Below, one piece after another: positions 57,467 through 64,000 of a stretch of DNA of 64,000 nucleotides. The position numbers and the translations under genes are program-made. A model generated the notes under the pieces. It worked only from the letters and a program-made list of their open reading frames with translations. It searched no databases and had not been told where the DNA came from. Origin of the DNA: Bos javanicus (taxonomy: Eukaryota; Chordata; Mammalia; Artiodactyla; Bovidae); assembly GCF_032452875.1 (NCBI RefSeq), contig NC_083884.1, positions 23,081,501 to 23,145,500 on the forward strand. The letters are read 5' to 3'. The stretch's first letter is position 1. Each line of letters opens with the position of its first letter.

Positions 57467-57543
57467 GGCCTGGCGTGCTGCGATTCATGGGGTCGCAAAG
57501 AGTCGGACACAACTGAGCGACTGATCTGATCTATCTGATCTGA
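57467..57543 (+). mobile_element. Minimal BovB 3'-end insertion (about 77 bp)
   Basis: 'ggcctggcgtgctgcgattc' to a (TGATC)-type tail, i.e. the extreme 3' end of a GATCT-tailed BovB. An imperfect target duplication, 'aatactccatt' (57440-57450) versus 'aaaactccact' (57543-57553), flanks it within L1. Confidence 0.9.
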
Positions 57544-58290
57544 AAACTCCACTGTGTATATGTATCACAGCTTTCTTATCCATTTGTCTGCTGATGGACG
57601 TCTAGGTTGCTTCCATGTCCTGGCTATTATAAACAGTGCTGCAATGAACATTGGGGTACACGTGTCTCTTTCCCTTCTGGTTTCCTCAGTGTGTATGCCC
57701 AGCAGTGGGATTGCTGGATCATAAGGCAGTTCTATTTCCAGTTTTTTAAGGAATCTCTACACTGTTCTCCATAGTGGCTGTACTAGTTTGCATTCCCACC
57801 AACAGTGTAAGAGTGTTCCCTTTGCTCCACACCCTCTCCAGCATTTATTGCTTGTAGACTTTTGGATCGCAGCCATTCTGACTGGTGTGAAATGGTACCT
57901 CATTGTGGTTTTGATTTGCATTTCTCTGATAATGAGTGATGTTGAGCATCTTTTCATGTGTTTGTTAGCCATCTGTATGTCTTCTTTGGAGAAATGTCTA
58001 TTTAGTTCTTTGGCCCATTTTTTGATTGGCTCATTTATTTTTCTGGAATTGAGCTGTAGGAGTTGCTTGTATGTTTTTGAGATTAGTTCTTTGTCAGCTG
58101 CTTCATTTGCTATTATTTTCTCCCATTCTGAAGGCTGTCTTTTCACCTTGTTTATAGTTTCCTTTGTTGTGCAGAAGCTTTTAAGGTTAGTTAGGTCTCA
58201 TTTGTTTATTTTTGCTTTTATTTCCAATATTCTGGGAGGTGGGTCATAGAGGATCCTGCTGTGATGTATGTCAGAGAGTAGTTTTGTTGA

Positions 58291-61200
58291 TGTGGAATTC
58301 TATAATTTTTCTGTTGATGCATCATGATACAATGGTATTAAGTGAGTAATAGTTACATAGTCAGAATAGTAAAAGATGTTTATCAGTTTTTGCAATCAAT
58401 AGCCAGACCAAAAAAAAAAGAAGATAATTCAATTGCAAGCCATAATGGGAACAGGATTAACCAAATAATATAAAATAACTACAATTTGAGGAGTCAAGCA
58501 GAATGATGTGGTAAGTGGAAATACATACATGCACATGTTTTCTTCTGCTTAGTCAGTGTCTTTTGGTTGATGCATTTAATTGGGTGTTATCCTTATGAAA
58601 GATTAATGGTATATCATCAGCCTATTTTCTTTACATGGCCTTGCAATCCTGTACAACAGAGAGTGAAATGATTGGATTTAAACAGTAAAACTCAGCTTTA
58701 TCATGCAGTTATTATAATCCTATACCCCATTAAAAAACAATTATGACTTATAACTCTGTAATCATAAAATACATATATTGATTTAAAAAGAAATAGGGAT
58801 AAGAGAAATGTCCTTGTTTAGCCATCTGTCATGTTTCTGGTGATTAACACAGGCAAGATTAAATTAACAAAGGAATAGAAGTTCTGTAAAGATTTCTTTG
58901 TAACTCTAAAAATAGAAGAACATTTATAAATTTATTTTCAAATGTCTTATTTAGTTCTCAAGGATACTTATTAACACTAGATACCAACCTATTTTTTCCA
59001 AATATAAATAATAAAAATTGAGGATGACAACTAGAAGATCACAAGTGACATACACAACTACTGAATGAATGAAGCTGGCAACCAAGAAACAAGAAATCCT
59101 TCTATCTTAAAAGAGTGAAAGAACAAAGAAGGAAGAAAGGAAGAAAGAGAGGGAGGGATGAATGGATGAAGAGGGAGGGGGAAAAAACAAGAAACTGTGG
59201 CAAATAGAAACTATGAAAAACTATTATAGGAGTGTAAAAATATCATAACTCATTAGTAACCAAAATTCTTAAGGGTAAAACAAACAAAATGCTATACATT
59301 ATTTGAAAGTGCCACACCTCAAAGTAAAAAACAATAAATTAATAAATGATAATTTACTGATAAGTTGTTGTTCAGAATGTAGGCGAGATTTAATAAATCC
59401 AACACATTGGGGTTTACTTTGAATCTTCCTCAAATATATTTTGTAGATTGAAAGTGAATAAGAACTTAAATTATGTGAATAATTTAAAATCTGTGTTCAT
59501 AATTAACAAACCCAACCACATATATTATGTATTACTCAGCAAACTGAAGACACATTTTTCAAATATTTAAAAATTGATTAACTTTAATTAATGCCAAATA
59601 GTTTCAATACAATACTTATATTCTAATATTACTGTAAATTATGATTTAACAGAAAAAATATTGAAATATATATGCAGTGGTGAGCAACTTTGAGGCTGTT
59701 TCTAAGTATTAAGTAAGATTCCTTAAATAATTTATTACACTTGTGTCTAAAAATTATGTTTTAGTAGGCTTAGTGCAGCAGTGTAAACAACCCAAATGTT
59801 TGTCATATGAGAGAGTTGGAATAAATTATATCCCGTTTAGACTATAGATATAAAATCTATTTTATAGAATATGGTTTTACCATTTAAAACAGTTGGCTAG
59901 ACATAACAAACAGATTTAGAGAGATCTCCAAAGCAAATATTAAAAAATGTCACAGATAAATATGTATAGTGCTTTTTATGTAAAGCTTTTATTAATCGAC
60001 ATTGATATATATTTTCTGCTTATCAGTAAAAAAGCACACTGAAGCAGAATTAGAAGAATGCACAGTTACCAGAGTTCATAATAGTTATCCCTGGGGAAGA
60101 GAGAAGGCAGTGGAAGAGAAGTCCTTGGAAAGGGGACTTTCACATTCATTTTGCTGTATTTCCACATTACTTTAATCTCTTACAACAAAACTGCTTTGTA
60201 TATTACTCAGTAATTAAAAAGGTAAAACACACACACACACACATGCCCCACATAGATATGTAATTTCCAGCTACTGGGTAGGGACTGACAACACCAGTGT
60301 TACTAAATGGTTCTCATCAACTCATATTTGGAAATCACATAATTTATTGTAACAAAAACCTGGCTTGGGGGGGGGGAGTATATTTATTTTTACAACCTTA
60401 TCACTTTACTGCTCCCTTTTCCTATTTTTATTTAAATTCAAATGAGAAGCAGATCTAAATATGTTGCTCATTACTGCTGTAAAAGATGGTAGACATCTAA
60501 AGCATCATGTGAGCAAGACAGGCTATGATTTGAGCTTCCAGGAGGATTCGCAGGATCAGAACTGTTATCCTCAAGACAGAACTAAAGTGTGGATAGGGAG
60601 AGAACGAGGAAGAGGCATTATCTTTAGTTTGTGGCAGGAGAGGAGAAACTGGGATATAGAATCAGTCCTCAAACTAGAACATTTCAGCTTTGTAGGTTGA
60701 TGAATGTAGCAAAATTTGTGCTTCTGTAACAATGGGGTTCTAGATAGAGGTTACCTTTTGAGTATTGCCTGTATGTGTTAGAGAACCTTGTAAAAAATGT
60801 TTATGGATCATGAGGCACAGTGAGATAAGAATTAGAGCACTGGCTAAATGGATGACAAAACCCTTCATCACCTATTACAGGCAATACAGTTCTTGGCCCA
60901 TTCCCTGCTTTAAGAATGATTTCATATAAAACCTCATTTTACTAATTCTAAATCCTCCACTTGGTATTCTTGCACCAGAGACACCTGTATTAACTACAGC
61001 CTAATAGAGGAAACATAGTCTTGTTTTGTAATACCAGACTAGAAAGTTCTCATTAAGATTCAAATTTTAGAGAAAATCACATGAATCAGTGGTTAACATT
61101 GGGAACAAATAATTTCACTTGATCATCTGCAAGAGTCTGATGTGTAGAAATATATTAGAATGTCTATTTGTTTATCTTATTGCTTACAGTACTATGTTAA

Positions 61201-61489
61201 AACTTCTTAAAATTTAGTTCCACATTTTTATTTTTATACATGTATATTTGGAAATTAATTACTTGCAGAATTTTAACAAATTGTAATAGAGATCGTATAT
61301 GTTCCTTCTCAGTCAATTATTCTTAACCTAATTCATGGCAAATATTTATCCCAAATAAAACATAGTAACTCATTAAATATAATCAAGTTTAAAATATATC
61401 AGTGAATATTGAATTTTTAAACCTAAAGTGTTTTCTGTCCAATGGGCTTAATTCTTATTGAGGACAGTCATAAATAACTTTAAAATATT
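58291..61489. other. AT-rich DNA without recognised genes
   Basis: Contains an A-run (58409-58419), a GGAAG/GGGA-rich purine tract (59129-59183), a (CA)8 tract (60228-60243) and a G-run (60367-60377). The 79-codon frame 60461-60700 has no domain. No named repeat could be assigned. Confidence 0.5.
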
Positions 61490-61690
61490 CCAGTGTGGCA
61501 AGAAGGAGATGTAGATTAGGTCATTGTGGAATTATAGTTCCCTTGCTTAATGATTGTAGAAAATTGCCTGGCAATCGAACAAAGAGAAAGAGGGTGATGT
61601 GGTGAATGCCGGCTAATTAAACCAATAATTGCTTCTTGTTGTGTACCCAGATAATGTGCCCCTGATAATTTTAAATGAAGTCTTGAAGCG
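61490..61690. other. Candidate conserved non-coding block (speculative)
   Basis: About 200 bp free of any transposon I recognise, of balanced composition, with clustered homeodomain-like cores ('ggctaattaaacc', 'ccaataattgc', 'cctgataatttta'). This is inference from texture only; conservation has not been tested. Confidence 0.25.
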
Positions 61691-62045
61691 GTCTTCTTGA
61701 ATGAAATGCTGTGCTGGTTAAAGTTCTACTATATACTATTCTCCTTGTGCTTAGATGGTGGCCTACTTCTCAGAGTTCCTTGCATGGCTTGATTAAAAAA
61801 AAAAAAAAACAATGGCATGAAAGATATCTCATATTACAAATGCTTATGTCCAATAATATCTTTGTATTGATGTTTTTATTCCTTGTAACCTCTTCATGTC
61901 ATGCAATATATATAAATTTGGGAATTAATGTGCTCTAACAATAGAGATATCACACTCATGTAATTTCCTGAGTAGAAGTCTAAGCAAAATGTGTTGATTG
62001 TCAAAATCCCATTATATTACCCACAACACATTTTATAAACTTCAC
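61691..62045. other. AT-rich DNA with an A-run
   Basis: The A-run at 61796-61809 is not obviously the tail of a retrocopy. Nothing else recognised. Confidence 0.45.
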
Positions 62046-62057
62046 CTTATGTTATTG

Positions 62058-62262
62058 GGGCTTCCCTCATGGTTCAGATGGTAAAGAACCTGCCTGCAAA
62101 GCAGGAGACCTGGATCAATTTCTGGGTCAGGAAGATCCCCTGGAGAAGGGAATAGCACCCAATCCAGCATTCTTGCCTGAAGACTTCCATGAACAGAGGA
62201 GGCTGGCAGGCAACAGTCCATGGGGTCTCAAAGAATCAGACATGACTAAGGACTAATGCCTT
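62058..62262 (+). mobile_element. Bov-tA SINE with TSD
   Basis: Plus-strand full-length copy; direct repeat cttatgttatt at 62046-62056 and 62265-62275, extendable leftwards with one indel. Confidence 0.93.
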
Positions 62263-62275
62263 CACTTATGTTATT

Positions 62276-62920
62276 AACAATTAGCAATAAAATACTGACT
62301 TTCATTTCACAAATATCTTTACCTTGTTTATCCTATAAGATTATTAATACTGTTTTAAACCTACGTCATTCAACAATTCTGATTTGGTACACTAAATTCT
62401 GGCTTAGTATACTAAATTATGGTTTAGTACACTAGTCTCCTCAGGAAAATAAATTCAATTTTTTGCAAACTTGTATTATTTAATATGTATATATTTATAA
62501 TGCTTCTAGTGAACTTTTTCACTTATCTACATCGATTTCCTACAGTAACCACATTTTCCTCATTTATGACACTAATGATGAAATCAACATTATTTTTAAC
62601 AATTTTTAATGTGGAGGAGAGTTAAAAGAATGGCCGTATGATGTGCGATTTCTTGAAAACTATATACTGTGATTCTCAGCTTTTCTGAATTTCAGTATGG
62701 ATTGTAAACCTTTACTGTTACCTGCTTGGTTACTGTGTCATGACTTTGCTTTCTTAATAATTTTATGCCACCTTTCTAACATACAAGTTTGGCATTTGTA
62801 CTCATCAAGTTTTACTTATTTGTCAACTTTATAAAAATAGTGCTTATATGAGGTAAAGTGAGATGTTCTAAACATGTAATTTGTATGTATAATGTCAAAT
62901 ATTTTATACAAAATTAATAT
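62276..62920. other. AT-rich DNA, nothing recognised
   Basis: A short triplicated phrase ('tagtacactaaatt'-like) occurs near 62385-62430; no gene. Confidence 0.5.
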
Positions 62921-62934
62921 ATCCCTAGGTATTG

Positions 62935-63197
62935 CTAACTGCTAAGTCACTTCAGTCGTGTCTGACTCTGTGTGACCCCATAGACGGCAGCCCACCAGTC
63001 TCCCCTGTCCCTGGGATTCTCCAGGCAAGAACACTGGAGTGGGTTGCCATTTCCTTCTCCAATGCATGAAAGTGAAAGTGAAGTCGCTCAGTCGTGTCCA
63101 ACTCTTAGCGACCCCATGGACTGCGTCCTACCAGGCTCCTCCATCCATGGGATTTTCCAGACAAGAGTACTGGAGTGGGTTGTCATTGCCTTCTCCC
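62935..63197 (-). mobile_element. Bov-A2 SINE with TSD
   Basis: Minus-strand dimer with a shortened linker (one GAAAGTG repeat fewer) and almost no GCT tail. Perfect 14-bp TSD atccctaggtattg at 62921-62934 and 63198-63211. Confidence 0.95.
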
Positions 63198-63211
63198 ATC
63201 CCTAGGTATTG

Positions 63212-64000
63212 GGGGTTTCTTAAACTAAGGAATGTGCCATAGTCAGGGATGTACTTTTGTTTAAAATAATAGTTACTTCAGAATATTCCACATATTTAGA
63301 TAGTAACCATACTTAAATGTCATATGTGTTGCAGCACCAATAAATGTCCATACATGGGAACTCTAATTGTGAATATTTCAAACCACCCACGTTTATTCTT
63401 TCTTCTCCAAATGAACAATTCTGAAAATCCACACATATTTAGTGTTTATCTGCAAACAAATTACAATTCATTATTTTAATCATTTGAGAATTTTTCTGGA
63501 AAAACATGTAGATGGCAAGGTTCATATAATCTTTGTTTAATATACTGCCTGACAGAGCTTCATGAAAGTAAGTGCTTACTAAATGGTTTGGGGCCATATT
63601 TTGTACATGGATCTGTAAGTTTATATCCCATGTTTTATTCAGCCATATGTGGACAATACCAAAAAGGGGGAACTTTTAAAGGGAAAAGGAAACTGTGAAC
63701 AATAGTAATTGGTATATTAAATCTAAATTCTTAAAGTAAAAGTTTTCATCAATTGCCAATATCTGAAAATATGATGTTAAATAGAACAATTAATTTTAGA
63801 ACTATAAGGTATACTAGATGAATTAATAATATCCTTGGTGCCAAATTAAAATCACAAATTAGGAGAGCCCTGTCTCATTCTGAAGATTTACTTGTGATCC
63901 TGATATTGCCATTGCTTTTTCATACACACCGTCAAGCATCTCCTGAGATTCTCCTATAAACATCTTTATGCTTTTAACAAAACATCATCCTCCATGTTAC
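63212..64000. other. AT-rich DNA, nothing recognised
   Basis: No gene or named repeat up to the window end. Confidence 0.5.

Larger units (their letters stand above)
56975..58290 (-). mobile_element. Young ruminant L1, 5'-truncated (about 1.25 kb without insert)
   Basis: T-rich (antisense poly(A)) stretch near 56970-56998, then the same 3'UTR as at 22100-22300. ORF2 C-terminal sequence follows on the minus strand: the natural end at about 57306-57420 ('SVLMRWMKLEPIIQSEVSQK') and 57757-58146 ('KRQPSEWEKIIANEAADKEL' to 'CWRGCGAKGTLLHCWWEC'). Truncated near 'HHSRILYDPPPRILE', about 60-90 codons before the 'KRQPSEW' block. It carries a small BovB insertion at 57467-57543. Confidence 0.94.

Overview
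The window is nuclear DNA of a bovid ruminant (cattle-like; sheep, goat or another bovid cannot be excluded). It carries at least fourteen BovB (RTE-type) LINE copies, eight Bov-A2/Bov-A SINE pieces, about fourteen Bov-tA SINE pieces, one CHR-type SINE and young ruminant L1 tails, all on an AT-rich background with old mammalian MIR, L2, MaLR-LTR and Tigger relics. I found no host protein-coding gene, no tRNA or rRNA gene and no CRISPR array. Every long reading frame I could identify is transposon reverse transcriptase/endonuclease remnant, or its antisense shadow. The segment is either intergenic or lies inside a very large intron.

Layout: 0.5-3 kb holds an ancient L1 fragment, a CHR SINE, two Bov-tA and one Bov-A2. 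A composite BovB (3.77-7.84 kb) follows. Its 3' part is on the minus strand, its 5' part is inverted onto the plus strand, its 3'-terminal ~575 bp is present twice, and one perfect 11-bp target-site duplication (TSD) encloses the whole. From 8 to 20 kb there are mostly old MIR/L1/L2/MaLR relics interrupted by young SINEs, a BovB and an L1 tail. At 20-24 kb an old antisense L1 is split by a young 2.2-kb L1 (15-bp TSD, one stop codon in its ORF2 segment) and by a BovB. At 24-26 kb there is probable antisense 5'UTR of an old L1. From 26 to 30 kb there are L2 and MIR relics and a short BovB. From 30 to 39 kb there is a dense cluster of BovB copies in both orientations, one split by a Bov-A2. At 43.9-44.8 kb a BovB is flanked by an unusually long (~47-bp) direct repeat. 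At 45.8-51 kb there are another BovB and several Bov SINEs. At 52.9-56.6 kb a near full-length plus-strand BovB is interrupted by a 5'-truncated processed pseudogene of calreticulin (CALR). At 57.0-58.3 kb a minus-strand L1 contains a minimal BovB 3'-end insertion with a templated inverted junction. The last 5.7 kb is mostly unannotatable AT-rich DNA with two young SINEs.

The elements do not form a pathway. They are linked as non-autonomous/autonomous pairs: BovB supplies the 3'-end sequence shared by Bov-tA and Bov-A2 (established knowledge), and L1 enzymology explains the poly(A)-tailed calreticulin copy. The most informative content is mechanistic: several insertions record unusual target-primed reverse transcription outcomes (5' inversion, head-to-tail 3' units, long TSD, inverted target flank). 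No previously undescribed gene system was found. Repeat family names come from recognising consensus features by eye, not from a database search, and boundaries are generally good to about 5-20 bp.
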